Assembly (NCBI RefSeq): GCF_002150735.1
Contig: NZ_MUKA01000150.1
Coordinates: 1-33,362, forward strand
Direction of reading: 5' to 3'
DNA from: Streptomyces africanus
Lineage (GTDB): Bacteria; Actinomycetota; Actinomycetes; Streptomycetales; Streptomycetaceae
Length of the DNA stretch: 33,362 bases
Shown here: positions 14,732 to 24,851 of the stretch, in pieces
Layout: each line of letters starts with the position of its first letter
How positions within the stretch are numbered: position 1 is the first letter of the stretch
Made by a program: the position numbers and the translations under genes
The notes under the pieces: generated by a model
What the model was told of the DNA's origin: nothing
Databases searched by the model: none
Seen by the model: only the letters and a program-made list of their open reading frames with translations

Positions 14732-15751
14732 GTGCTCTACGGGATCGTCGCCGCCGCCACCGCCCTGCTCCTCACCGCCCTGCTCACGGCCGTCCTGCGG
14801 GTGCCCGCCCGGCGGCTGCGCCTGTTCGACCGGCGGCGCCGGCGGGACGTGCCGCTGTGCGGCGGTGTGGCCGTCGCGCTCGGGGCCGGGGCGGTCCTGT
14901 GGGGCGGGGAGCGGGCCGGGGCCGTGACGCTCGGGCCCGAGGCCGCGGGGCTGCTCCTGGCCGGCGGCGCGGTCGCCCTGCTCGGCCTCGCCGACGACGT
15001 GCGGCGGCTGCGGCGACGGGTGCTTGTCGCCGGTACGACCGTGGCGGCGGCGTGTGTCGTGCCGTACGGCGACATGGGGATCGGGGGCGGGCTGCTGGCC
15101 GTCGGGTGGGTCGTGTGCGTGACCTTCGCCTTCCGGGGGCTCGATCACGCCGACGGGCTCGCGGGGTCCGTCGGGGTGGTGACCGCCTTCGGGGTGGCGG
15201 CCTGTGCCGCCGTGGAGGTGAGGGACGGGATCGCGGTGCTGATGAGCGTGCTGGCCGCCGCGCTGACCGGGTTCCTCCTGCACAACTGGCATCCCGCGCG
15301 GGCCGCGCTCGGGGCGTGCGGGGCGATGTCCGCCGGGTTCGTCCTGGCCGCGGGGGCCGTGCACACCCGGGCCGGGCTGGGGCTCGGGGAGAGCGCGGGC
15401 GTGCTGTTCGCGCTGACCGCCGTGGCGGGTGCCGATGCCGTGCTCGTCCTGCTGTCGCGGCGGCTGGGCGGGCGGCCCGTCGTCCGCAGCGGGCCGGACC
15501 ACCTCGCGCACCGGCTGCGGCGGCTCGGGCTGACCGTGCCGGGGGCGACCGTCCTGCTGGGGGCCGGGGCGTTCTCCGGTGTGCTCGTCGGGGTACTCGC
15601 GCACGCCGGCCGGATCGGGAGCGACGCCCTGTGGTGGGTGGCGGGAGGGGCTCTCCTGGTCGTGTTCGCCCTTTCGCGTGTCCCTGTGTACGCCGATCGA
15701 CGCACTGTATCGTCGCAGGTCAGAGCGCCATTGCGTGTAAGGAACGGATAA
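14732..15751 (+). CDS. MraY/WecA-type polyprenyl-phosphate sugar-1-phosphate transferase
   Basis: A 339-residue multi-pass membrane protein that would transfer a sugar phosphate from a UDP-sugar to a lipid carrier for wall polymer or glycan synthesis. Motifs are degenerate: GLADDVRRL (the DD pair near 87-88), LDHADGLAGS (counterpart of NxxDGxDGL), and the final PDHLAHRL histidine loop. The GTG at 14732 has no clear ribosome binding site and follows the A/T-rich TAACTTATAT; translation may be leaderless or weak. Transcription would run towards dnaK, whose control region begins right after the stop. A pseudo-enzyme is possible because several motif positions differ. Confidence 0.8.
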   Translation: MLYGIVAAATALLLTALLTAVLRVPARRLRLFDRRRRRDVPLCGGVAVALGAGAVLWGGERAGAVTLGPEAAGLLLAGGAVALLGLADDVRRLRRRVLVAGTTVAAACVVPYGDMGIGGGLLAVGWVVCVTFAFRGLDHADGLAGSVGVVTAFGVAACAAVEVRDGIAVLMSVLAAALTGFLLHNWHPARAALGACGAMSAGFVLAAGAVHTRAGLGLGESAGVLFALTAVAGADAVLVLLSRRLGGRPVVRSGPDHLAHRLRRLGLTVPGATVLLGAGAFSGVLVGVLAHAGRIGSDALWWVAGGALLVVFALSRVPVYADRRTVSSQVRAPLRVRNG

Positions 15752-15753
15752 GA

Positions 15754-15774
15754 GTTGAGCCCGCTCGACTCAGC
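15754..15774. promoter_or_regulatory. imperfect HAIR site upstream of dnaK
   Basis: GTTGAGC-N7-ACTCAGC resembles the HspR-associated inverted repeat (consensus CTTGAGT-N7-ACTCAAG) with matching half-site spacing. Together with the perfect site at 15806-15826 it would allow cooperative HspR binding. Confidence 0.7.
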
Positions 15775-15778
15775 TCTG

Positions 15779-18364
<2,586 letters not shown>

Positions 18365-18400
18365 CGTCATAGCGGACGAAGGGAAGGAGGGGCGTCGAGG

Positions 18401-19582
18401 ATGAGCACCAAGGACTTCATCGAGAAGGACTACTACAAGGTCCTCGGCGTCCCCAAGGACGCCACCGAGGCCGAGATCAAGAAGGCGTACCGGAAGCTCG
18501 CCCGCGAGTACCACCCGGACGCCAACAAGGGCAACGTCAAGGCGGAGGAGCGTTTCAAGGAGATCTCCGAGGCCAACGACATCCTCGGCGATCCCAAGAA
18601 GCGCAAGGAGTACGACGAGGCACGCGCCCTCTTCGGCAACGGCGGCTTCCGCCCGGGGCCCGGCGCGGGCGGCGGCTCGTTCAACTTCGACCTGGGCGAC
18701 CTCTTCGGAGGCGCCCAGGGCGGCCAGGGCGCCGGCGGTTTCGGCGGTGGACTCGGTGACGTCTTCGGGGGCCTGTTCAACCGTGGCGGCGCGGGCGGGC
18801 CGGGGACGCGTACGCACCCCCGGCGCGGCCAGGACATCGAGTCCGAGGTCACGCTCAGCTTCACCGAGGCGATCGAGGGCGCGACCGTCCCGCTGCGGAT
18901 GTCGTCGCAGTCGCCCTGCAAGGCCTGTTCGGGCACCGGCGACAAGAACGGCACACCGCGCGTGTGCCCGACCTGCGTCGGCACCGGGCAGGTCGCCCGG
19001 GGCAGCGGCGGCGGTTTCTCCCTCACCGACCCCTGCCCGGACTGCAAGGGCCGCGGCCTGATCGCGGAGAACGCCTGCGAGGTCTGCAAGGGCAGCGGCC
19101 GGGCCAAGTCCTCGCGGACCATGCAGGTGCGCATCCCCGCGGGCGTCAGCGACGGCCAGCGGATCCGGCTGCGCGGCAAGGGAGCGCCGGGTGAGCGCGG
19201 CGGCCCGGCGGGCGATCTGTACGTGGTCGTGCACGTCGACTCCCACCCGGTGTTCGGCCGCAAGGACGACAACCTCACCGTCACCGTCCCGGTGACCTTC
19301 GCCGAGGCGGCCCTCGGCGGCGAGGTCCGGGTGCCGACGCTGGGCGGCCCGCCCGTCACGCTGAAGCTGCCTCCCGGCACGCCGAACGGCCGTACGATGC
19401 GCGCCCGGGGCAAGGGCGCGGTCCGCAAGGACGGCACTCGGGGCGACCTTCTGGTCACCGTCGAGGTGAGTGTTCCGAAGGACCTGACGGGGAATGCTCG
19501 TGACGCACTCGAGGCGTATCGCGAGGCGACCGCGGGTGAGGATCCGCGGGCGGAGCTGTTCCAGGCCGCGAAGGGAGCATGA
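18401..19582 (+). CDS. dnaJ: co-chaperone DnaJ (type I, Zn-finger)
   Basis: A 393-residue Hsp40 that stimulates DnaK ATPase and delivers substrates. The J domain has the HPD motif at 38-40, the Gly/Phe-rich region spans about 75-140, and four CxxCxGxG zinc repeats follow (CKACSGTG, CPTCVGTG, CPDCKGRG, CEVCKGSG). Two C-terminal beta domains bind substrate. ATG at 18401 follows GGAGG. The stop overlaps the hspR start (ATGA). Many streptomycetes carry a second dnaJ elsewhere; this is the operon copy. Confidence 0.98.
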   Translation: MSTKDFIEKDYYKVLGVPKDATEAEIKKAYRKLAREYHPDANKGNVKAEERFKEISEANDILGDPKKRKEYDEARALFGNGGFRPGPGAGGGSFNFDLGDLFGGAQGGQGAGGFGGGLGDVFGGLFNRGGAGGPGTRTHPRRGQDIESEVTLSFTEAIEGATVPLRMSSQSPCKACSGTGDKNGTPRVCPTCVGTGQVARGSGGGFSLTDPCPDCKGRGLIAENACEVCKGSGRAKSSRTMQVRIPAGVSDGQRIRLRGKGAPGERGGPAGDLYVVVHVDSHPVFGRKDDNLTVTVPVTFAEAALGGEVRVPTLGGPPVTLKLPPGTPNGRTMRARGKGAVRKDGTRGDLLVTVEVSVPKDLTGNARDALEAYREATAGEDPRAELFQAAKGA

Positions 19583-20040
19583 GTCAGATGGACGGTCGTC
19601 GACGCAACCCGTATGAACTGACCGAGGAGACCCCGGTCTACGTCATCTCGGTGGCGGCCCAGCTGTCCGGCCTGCACCCGCAGACCCTGCGCCAGTACGA
19701 CCGTCTGGGCCTGGTGTCCCCGGACCGCACCGCCGGACGGGGCCGCCGCTACTCGGCCCGGGACATCGAACTGCTGCGTACCGTCCAGCAGTTGTCGCAG
19801 GACGAGGGCATCAACCTGGCGGGCATCAAGCGCATCATCGAACTGGAGAACCAGGTCGCCGCGCTCCAGGCCCGGGTCGCCGAGCTGGAGGACGCGCTCG
19901 ACGGCGCGGCGGCGGCCATGCGCCAGCGCGAGGCGGCGGTGCACGCGTCGTACCGCCGGGACCTGGTGCCGTACCAGGAGGTCCAGCAGACCAGCGCGCT
20001 GGTGGTGTGGCGGCCGAAACGGCAGCAGCAGTCGGACTGA
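19579..20040 (+). CDS. hspR: heat-shock repressor HspR (MerR family)
   Basis: A 153-residue MerR-type repressor. The winged HTH includes VYVISVAAQLSGLHPQTLRQ, YDRLGLVSPDRT, then GRRYSARDIELLR, followed by a coiled coil (ENQVAALQARVAELEDAL). The C-terminus ends VVWRPKRQQQSD, a basic tail of the sort implicated in DnaK interaction. It binds HAIR operators; such sites are present upstream of dnaK (15754-15826) and clpB (25810-25830) in this window. ATG overlaps the dnaJ stop. A strong terminator follows. Confidence 0.98.
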   Translation: MSQMDGRRRNPYELTEETPVYVISVAAQLSGLHPQTLRQYDRLGLVSPDRTAGRGRRYSARDIELLRTVQQLSQDEGINLAGIKRIIELENQVAALQARVAELEDALDGAAAAMRQREAAVHASYRRDLVPYQEVQQTSALVVWRPKRQQQSD

Positions 20041-20063
20041 CGCGACTGACGCGCGTACGCCCG

Positions 20064-20099
20064 CGAAAGGGGCCGGGAGGAGACTCCCGGCCCCTTTCG
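20064..20099 (+). terminator. rho-independent-like terminator of the dnaK operon
   Basis: CGAAAGGGGCCGGGAG (20064-20079) and CTCCCGGCCCCTTTCG (20084-20099) form a perfect 16-bp stem with a GAGA tetraloop, 24 bases after the hspR stop. It has no real U-tract, as usual in streptomycetes. Confidence 0.92.
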
Positions 20100-20182
20100 T
20101 ATGTCTTGGGACGTTTTCGCGCGGTCCCCCGTCGATGACTGGATGGTGCAAGGACTTTGGAGATGATTCCGCAGAGTCTTCA

Positions 20183-20206
20183 CAACACTTGCGGAGCGTG
20201 GTGTTG
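20183..20206. promoter_or_regulatory. CAACAC-N12-GTGTTG dyad upstream of the sugar-binding protein gene
   Basis: A 6-bp inverted repeat in the intergenic region, 115 bases upstream of the lipoprotein start. It may bind a sugar-responsive regulator. No regulator gene of that type is adjacent, so the assignment is open. Confidence 0.35.
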
Positions 20207-20320
20207 CCATCTCGTTAAGTGGTTCCGCTTGACGCTGGGGGGCGCACCCGCGTTGGCTTTTCAGTCACATGGGCCACAAAGTGTGCCCACGTCCGAATCA
20301 CACGTGAAGTGAGCCCCCGC

Positions 20321-21430
20321 ATGCGTCGTCGTATCTCCATATCCGTGGCCGCGGCCGCGATGTCCGTCTCGCTCGCCGGCTGCGGCGTGCTCAACGCGAC
20401 GGGGAGCAGCGACGAGGCGAGCCCGACCAAGGGCAACGACATCACGGTGGGCCTGCTGCTCCCGGAGAAGGCCAACACCCGGTACGAGAACTTCGACTAC
20501 CCCATCATCAAGAGGAAGGTCGAGTCCCTCACCAACGACCGGGGCCGCGTCGAGTACGCCAACGCCGAGGCGAGCGCGGACACGCAGGCGGCCCAGCTGC
20601 AGCAGATGGTCGACGACCGGGTCGACGTGATCCTGCTGGACGCCGTCGACTCGCACGCCATCGCCGGCGGCGTGCAGAAGGCCAAGGACGCCGGCATCCC
20701 GGTCATCGCCTACGACCGGCTGGCCGAGGGCCCGATCGACGCGTACATCTCCTTCGACAACGAACTGGTCGGCGAGGTCCAGGGGCGCACCCTGCTGGAG
20801 GCGATCGGCGAGAAGGCGAGCCTCTCCGACAAGATCGTCATGATGAACGGCTCGCCGACGGACCCGAACGCCAAGCAGTTCAAGGCCGGTGCGATGTCCG
20901 AGCTGAACGGCAAGGTGACGATCGCCCAGTCCTTCGACACCAAGGACTGGAAGCCGGAGAACGCCGAGGCCAACATGACCGAGGCGATCGGGAAGATCGG
21001 CAAGGACGACATCGCCGCGGTGTACTCCGCCAACGACGGCATGGCGGGCGGCATCGTCAAGGCGCTGCAGGACGCGGGCGTCATCGACCTGCCGCCGATC
21101 ACCGGCCAGGACGCGGAGCTCCCGGCGGTGCAGCGGATCATCGCCGGTGACCAGTACATGAGCGTGTACAAGTCGTACCCGCAGGAGGCCGAGAACGCGG
21201 CGGAGATGGCCGTGGCCAGGGTCCAGGGCCGCGACATCCAGCTCGCCGCCCTCACCCGCGACAAGGTCGACAGCCCCACCCACAAGGGCATCCCCGCCCA
21301 GCTCGTGCCGGTGGTCGCCCTCACCAAGGAGAACATCGAGGACACGGTGGTGGCGGACGACATCTACAAGCTGTCGGACATCTGCACGGCGAAGTACAAG
21401 GCGGCTTGCCAGGCGATCGGCCTGAAGTAG
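20321..21430 (+). CDS. orphan sugar ABC-transporter substrate-binding lipoprotein (XylF/ChvE type)
   Basis: A 369-residue exported lipoprotein. The signal peptide ends in the lipobox LAGC (about residues 19-22). The periplasmic-binding-protein fold opens ITVGLLLPEKANTRYENFDYP, with the family segments VDVILLDAVDSHAIAGGVQKAKDAG, VYSANDGMAGGIV and GQDAELPAVQRII, as in xylose and multiple-sugar binding proteins. ATG at 20321 is chosen because it starts the signal peptide; the ribosome binding site is weak (GTGAAGTGAG region). No permease or ATPase gene is in the window, so it serves a distant transporter or is sensory. Confidence 0.92.
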   Translation: MRRRISISVAAAAMSVSLAGCGVLNATGSSDEASPTKGNDITVGLLLPEKANTRYENFDYPIIKRKVESLTNDRGRVEYANAEASADTQAAQLQQMVDDRVDVILLDAVDSHAIAGGVQKAKDAGIPVIAYDRLAEGPIDAYISFDNELVGEVQGRTLLEAIGEKASLSDKIVMMNGSPTDPNAKQFKAGAMSELNGKVTIAQSFDTKDWKPENAEANMTEAIGKIGKDDIAAVYSANDGMAGGIVKALQDAGVIDLPPITGQDAELPAVQRIIAGDQYMSVYKSYPQEAENAAEMAVARVQGRDIQLAALTRDKVDSPTHKGIPAQLVPVVALTKENIEDTVVADDIYKLSDICTAKYKAACQAIGLK

Positions 21431-21475
21431 CCCGATCCGTCTGCCGTCTGCTGTCTGCCGGTGCGGGGAGCCGTG

Positions 21476-21504
21476 TTGCGGAGCAGGTCCCGTCCGCGCA
21501 TAGT
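21476..21504 (+). promoter_or_regulatory. candidate promoter of the plus-strand LuxR-type regulator
   Basis: TTGCGG (21476-21481) and CATAGT (21499-21504) have a 17-base spacer, about 42 bases upstream of the ATG at 21546. It lies in a CTGCCGTCTGC-rich gap behind the lipoprotein stop. Confidence 0.5.
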
Positions 21505-21545
21505 TGCGCTGCGGAACGACGGCGACACCGGGGGTGGGATCGGCG

Positions 21546-22583
21546 ATGGCCGGGCACGGGGCGGAGGAGCATCCACACGGTGCCGACCGACTGTGCGAGG
21601 CCGGGGATCGCGTGTATTCCCGGGCCGTACGGCGGGGCCGTGTGCCGCGCCGGGACGCGGATCCGGTGCCCTGTCTGCTGGAACTCGCCCTGCTGCACCC
21701 CGACCCCGACGACATGGACTGGCTGGTGCCGACCTCCCCGCAGGAGGTCATGACCCGGCTGCTGCGCGGGATGTACGACGAGGTCAGCGCGAGCCAGCGG
21801 CGGGTGGGTTCGGCCGTGGCGGCGTTCGAGCGGTACGCCGGGCTGGGGCGGCAGGTGCAGCCGGCCCCGTCGGCGGCCGAGGGCCCGGCGATCCGGGTGC
21901 TGGACGGCCTCGCCCGGATCCAGACCGCGATGGACGAGGCGACCCAGGCGTGCACGACCGAGGTGCTCACGGTGCAGCCGGGCGGCATCCGGCGCGAGGC
22001 GGAACTCTCCGAGGGGCTGCACCGGGCGCTGGTGCTGCGCGGCCGGGGCGTGCGGATGCGGGACCTGTACACGCATGTCGCCCGGCACGGGCAGGGTCTG
22101 ATGACCTATCTGGAGCTGATGGGCGACGCGGTGGAGGCGCGCACGCTGGACGAGGTGATCGACCGGCTGATCCTCTTCGACCGGACGGTGGCCTTCATCC
22201 CCGCCAACACCGACCGCACGATGGCCCTGGAGCTACGGCACCCGGCGATCGTCGAGTACCTGGTCACGGTGTTCGAACGACTCTGGCGCCTCGCCATCCC
22301 GCTGACCGCGCCGCTGCCCGACACCGGCATCGAGGGCATCTCCCACCGGGAGCAGTCGATCGCGGCCCTGCTGGCGGAAGGGCACCAGGACGCGGTGATC
22401 GCCGAGCGGCTGGGGATCAGCGTCCGGACGTGCCGGGCGCACATCGCCCGGCTGTCGGAGACGCTGGGGGCGGCCAGCCGTACGCAGTTGGGTGTGCGGA
22501 TCGCCCAGGCGGGCCTGGACGGCCGGCCGCGCTCGGCGGCACCCCTCAGCCTCCCTGGTCAAGAATCCCCGAGCGTGCGATGA
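21546..22583 (+). CDS. LuxR-type (C-terminal HTH) transcriptional regulator, paralog A
   Basis: A 345-residue regulator. The N-terminus matches two neighbours: LCEAGDRVYSRAVRRGR and PCLLELALLHPDPDD. The central part has VLTVQPGGIRREAELSEGL, RGVRMRDLYTH, and FIPANTDRTMALELRHPAIVEYL, resembling the TrmB-like sensor of this family. The C-terminal LuxR HTH (about 265-330) reads ISHREQSIAALLAEGHQDAV, IAERLGISVRTCRAHIARL. No response-regulator receiver domain is present, so the signal is probably a bound ligand. ATG at 21546 has purine-rich GGGGGTGGG upstream. Its 3' end overlaps convergent paralog B by 38 bases. The ligand is unknown; a peptide from the nearby gene is a candidate. Confidence 0.88.
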   Translation: MAGHGAEEHPHGADRLCEAGDRVYSRAVRRGRVPRRDADPVPCLLELALLHPDPDDMDWLVPTSPQEVMTRLLRGMYDEVSASQRRVGSAVAAFERYAGLGRQVQPAPSAAEGPAIRVLDGLARIQTAMDEATQACTTEVLTVQPGGIRREAELSEGLHRALVLRGRGVRMRDLYTHVARHGQGLMTYLELMGDAVEARTLDEVIDRLILFDRTVAFIPANTDRTMALELRHPAIVEYLVTVFERLWRLAIPLTAPLPDTGIEGISHREQSIAALLAEGHQDAVIAERLGISVRTCRAHIARLSETLGAASRTQLGVRIAQAGLDGRPRSAAPLSLPGQESPSVR

Positions 22584-23532
22584 GAAACCCGAGCTGCGCC
22601 CGGCTCTGACTGCCCAGCGTCGCGGCGAGCTTGGCGATGTGGACGCGGGCGGTGCGGATGTTCATGCCGAGGCGGTCGGCTATGACGGCGTCGGTGTGGC
22701 CTTCGACCAGGAGGGTGGCTATGGCGCGTTGGCGGGGGGTGACGCCGTTGCCGGAGGGCGGGGGGACGGTCTCGGGGTACATGGGGGTTGCCAGGCGCCA
22801 CAGTCGGTCGAAGGTGGTGGCGAGGTGGCGGACGATCGCCGGGTGCCGGATCTCCAGGGCGACGGTGCCGTCCGGATTCGCGGGGATGAAGGCGACAGCG
22901 GCATCGATGAGGATCATCCGGTCGGTGACCTCGTCCAGGCTGCGGGCCTCGACGTCTCCCGCCAGCCGCTCGTGACGGGCCGCGATGCTGGGGAAGTGGC
23001 GCAGGGTGTGCGGGTACAGCGTGCGGACACGTGCTCCGCGATCCAGTACCTCCTGGTCCCGGACCAGGGCTATCGCGTCGGACTCCTCACCGCGTCGTCC
23101 GGTGAGCCCGGCACGGGGCTGGATCGTCAGCACCTCCCGGGATGCCTCGGCCATGGCCTCGGTGATGGCCTGGTTGATCCGCTCGGTGCCGGAGAGCGTG
23201 CGCAGGTGGGAAGTGTCGGTGCCCTCCGGACAGCCGTCGAGTCGCATGAGGGGGTCGAATGTCGCCGTCAGGCGTGCGCCGCGCCGCCGTTCCCGGGCCA
23301 CCTGCTCCTCGGAGGCACGCAGCAGCTGCTGCAGAGCGACGACCGGCGCGACCGGCTCTAATCGGCCCGGGCTGTCGGCGCTGGGGCGGAGCAGCCCCAG
23401 GTCGATCAGACACGGGGCCGCCTCGGCCGCCTCGGCCGCCAGGTTCCCCTGGCGCAGGGCCTCCTCGTACAGCCTCCTACCCGTCGGGCACAGCTCTTCC
23501 GTGCTGTGCCGCGGATGCCGCGCCGAGGTCAC
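22546..23532 (-). CDS. LuxR-type transcriptional regulator, paralog B (TTA codon)
   Basis: A 328-residue paralog of the flanking regulators. It shares LCPTGRRLYEEALRQGN, EVLTIQPRAGL, ARVRTLYPHTLRHFP, FIPANPDGTVALEIRHPAIV and the HTH TPRQRAIATLLVEGHTDAV, IADRLGMNIRTARVHIAKLAATLG. GTG at 23532 overlaps the stop of paralog C (GTGA), so B is translated with C. The stop lies inside the 3' end of convergent A. A TTA codon at 23361-23359 (in GRLEP) implies bldA dependence. Upstream in-frame codons overlap gene C and are ignored. Confidence 0.87.
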   Translation of the reverse strand: MTSARHPRHSTEELCPTGRRLYEEALRQGNLAAEAAEAAPCLIDLGLLRPSADSPGRLEPVAPVVALQQLLRASEEQVARERRRGARLTATFDPLMRLDGCPEGTDTSHLRTLSGTERINQAITEAMAEASREVLTIQPRAGLTGRRGEESDAIALVRDQEVLDRGARVRTLYPHTLRHFPSIAARHERLAGDVEARSLDEVTDRMILIDAAVAFIPANPDGTVALEIRHPAIVRHLATTFDRLWRLATPMYPETVPPPSGNGVTPRQRAIATLLVEGHTDAVIADRLGMNIRTARVHIAKLAATLGSQSRAQLGFLIARSGILDQGG

Positions 23533-24521
23533 TGGGCCGCTCCCTGACGTTCCAGGATCCCGGACTGCGCGATGAGGAAGCCGAGTTGGGCACGGCTGCC
23601 ACTGCCGAGGGTGGCGGCGAGCTTGGCGATGTGCGCCCGGCACGTGCGCACGTTCATGCCGAGGCGGCGGGCGATGGCCTCGTCCACATGCCCCTCCACG
23701 AGCAGTTTGGCGATGGAGTACTGGATGTCCGTGATGCCGTCCGCCGCCGGTTCGTACGGGGCGCCGGCGCTCAGCGGAACGGAGCGGCTCCACATGAACT
23801 CGAAGACCTTGACCAGGTACCGGACGAGTCCGGGCTGACGGAGTTCCAGGGCGACCTGCTGGTCGTCGCGAGTGGGAATGAACGCGACGCTTTCGTCGCA
23901 GACGATGAGGCGTTCCACCACCTCGTCGATCGTGCGGTACTCCGCCTTGCCGTTCGCGAGTTGGGAGACGTAGGCCAGCTTCTGGGGGCTGTGGCGCGCC
24001 GTGTGCTGGTAGAGCGTCCGGATCCGGACACCGCGTTCGATCATGGCCCTGTCCCGTTCGAGCCCCTGGGTGAGGCTGCGTTCGGAGAAGCGGTCGTCGC
24101 TGGGCTGGATGGTGAGCATCTCGGTCTGGCACTGGGCCGTGGCCAGGTTGAGGGCGGCGTTGATCCGGTCGCCGCCCTCCAGCACCGTGATCGAGTGGTC
24201 GGTCGCGGCTTCCTGGGCGCTGAGGGCCATGAACGGCTCGAACACGTCGGCGAGTGCGATGGACAACCGTCGGCGTTCCGCGATGTCGCGCTCGATGGGG
24301 TGCAGACGCTGTGCGAGAGCGACCGCCGGCGGCACCGGACGCAACAGGTTCTCGTCGTCCGGATCCGGGTGGAGAAGGGCCAACTCCATCAGACAAGGGG
24401 CGGAGATCACGTCCGTGCGAGCGATCCGCCCCGCACGCAGGGCGTTCGCATAAAGTCGGTTACCTTCCTCGCACAGTTCGGTCACCGCATGGGGATGCGC
24501 CGCCTTAGTCTGATTTGCCAC
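23529..24521 (-). CDS. LuxR-type transcriptional regulator, paralog C, divergent from the peptide gene
   Basis: A 330-residue regulator like A and B: LCEEGNRLYANALRAGR, APCLMELALLHPDPDD, EMLTIQPSDDRFSERSL, RTLYQHTARHSP, FIPTRDDQQVALELRQPGLV, and the HTH IAKLLVEGHVDEAIARRLG, MNVRTCRAHIAKLAATLG. GTG at 24521 is chosen because the preceding GTGGAG is well placed and the start aligns with paralog A (MANQTKAAHPHA versus MAGHGAEEHPHG); an ATG at 24551 would add ten residues. It is the first gene of the C-B unit and is divergent from the ADSHWP peptide gene across a 116-bp region with tandem GAACATG repeats, making it the likely regulator of the peptide. Confidence 0.88.
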   Translation of the reverse strand: MANQTKAAHPHAVTELCEEGNRLYANALRAGRIARTDVISAPCLMELALLHPDPDDENLLRPVPPAVALAQRLHPIERDIAERRRLSIALADVFEPFMALSAQEAATDHSITVLEGGDRINAALNLATAQCQTEMLTIQPSDDRFSERSLTQGLERDRAMIERGVRIRTLYQHTARHSPQKLAYVSQLANGKAEYRTIDEVVERLIVCDESVAFIPTRDDQQVALELRQPGLVRYLVKVFEFMWSRSVPLSAGAPYEPAADGITDIQYSIAKLLVEGHVDEAIARRLGMNVRTCRAHIAKLAATLGSGSRAQLGFLIAQSGILERQGAAQ

Positions 24522-24545
24522 GAAATCTCCACCCCCCAGGGTCCT

Positions 24546-24562
24546 GAACATGCAGGAACATG
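24546..24562. promoter_or_regulatory. two GAACATG copies, one helical turn apart
   Basis: GAACATG occurs at 24546-24552 and 24556-24562, a 10-base period that puts both copies on one face of the helix. They lie between the divergent LuxR-type gene C and the peptide gene, the only intergenic region of the module. A partial inverse (GTGTTC, 24587-24592) lies downstream. Candidate operator for the LuxR-type proteins. Confidence 0.5.
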
Positions 24563-24637
24563 ATGCACCGATTGTGTGGCCATGACGTGTTCGAATGAGC
24601 CATCGTCTTACCTGACGGGGGAAGAGGAGACTCACAA

Positions 24638-24850
24638 GTGAGGACGAAGCCGACTATGCGCAAGAGACTGCTTCGCTCGGTGCTTGCTGCCGCCCTCTCA
24701 GCCGTCGCGCTCATCGGAGTGAGTGGTTACTCCGGCGGGGGTGACACCCGGGCGGACAGTCATTGGCCTGAGAGCGTCGCGAGCGATGCCAAGAGCAATG
24801 TCCTGGCGGACAGTCATTGGCCGGCGATCGTCGCGGACTCGGAGCGATGA
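24638..24850 (+). CDS. small exported peptide with duplicated ADSHWP motif
   Basis: A 70-residue protein with a typical signal peptide: a basic start (MRTKPTMRKRLLR), a hydrophobic core (SVLAAALSAVALIGVSG, about 14-30) and a Gly-rich exit. The mature part holds two copies of ADSHWP (residues 39-44 and 57-62), 18 residues apart, followed by ESVASD and AIVADS. The duplication is also exact at DNA level over 18 bases. GTG at 24638 has AGAGGAGA upstream; an internal ATG at residue 7 is possible. One base separates its stop from the next GTG, so it is translated with the Rieske-like gene. Precedents for repeated short motifs behind a signal peptide are secreted pheromones and modified peptides, but no match is recognised. 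Confidence 0.85.
   Translation: MRTKPTMRKRLLRSVLAAALSAVALIGVSGYSGGGDTRADSHWPESVASDAKSNVLADSHWPAIVADSER
24751..24822 (+). repeat. 54-bp internal duplication with an 18-bp perfect repeat
   Basis: GGCGGACAGTCATTGGCC occurs at 24751-24768 and at 24805-24822, 54 bases (18 codons) apart. The bases after it also match partly (CGTCGCG), consistent with a tandem duplication inside the peptide gene, encoding ADSHWP twice. Perfect identity suggests a recent duplication or strong selection. Confidence 0.92.
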
Positions 24851-24851
24851 C

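Noticed and set aside
24751..24822. Direct repeats considered as a CRISPR or transposon end
   Set aside because: Only two copies, in frame within a coding gene with codon-length spacing; explained as a duplication inside the peptide.
24723..24851. Upstream extension of the Rieske-like frame
   Set aside because: These codons overlap the peptide gene in another frame; the GTG at 24852 right after the peptide stop gives a better start.
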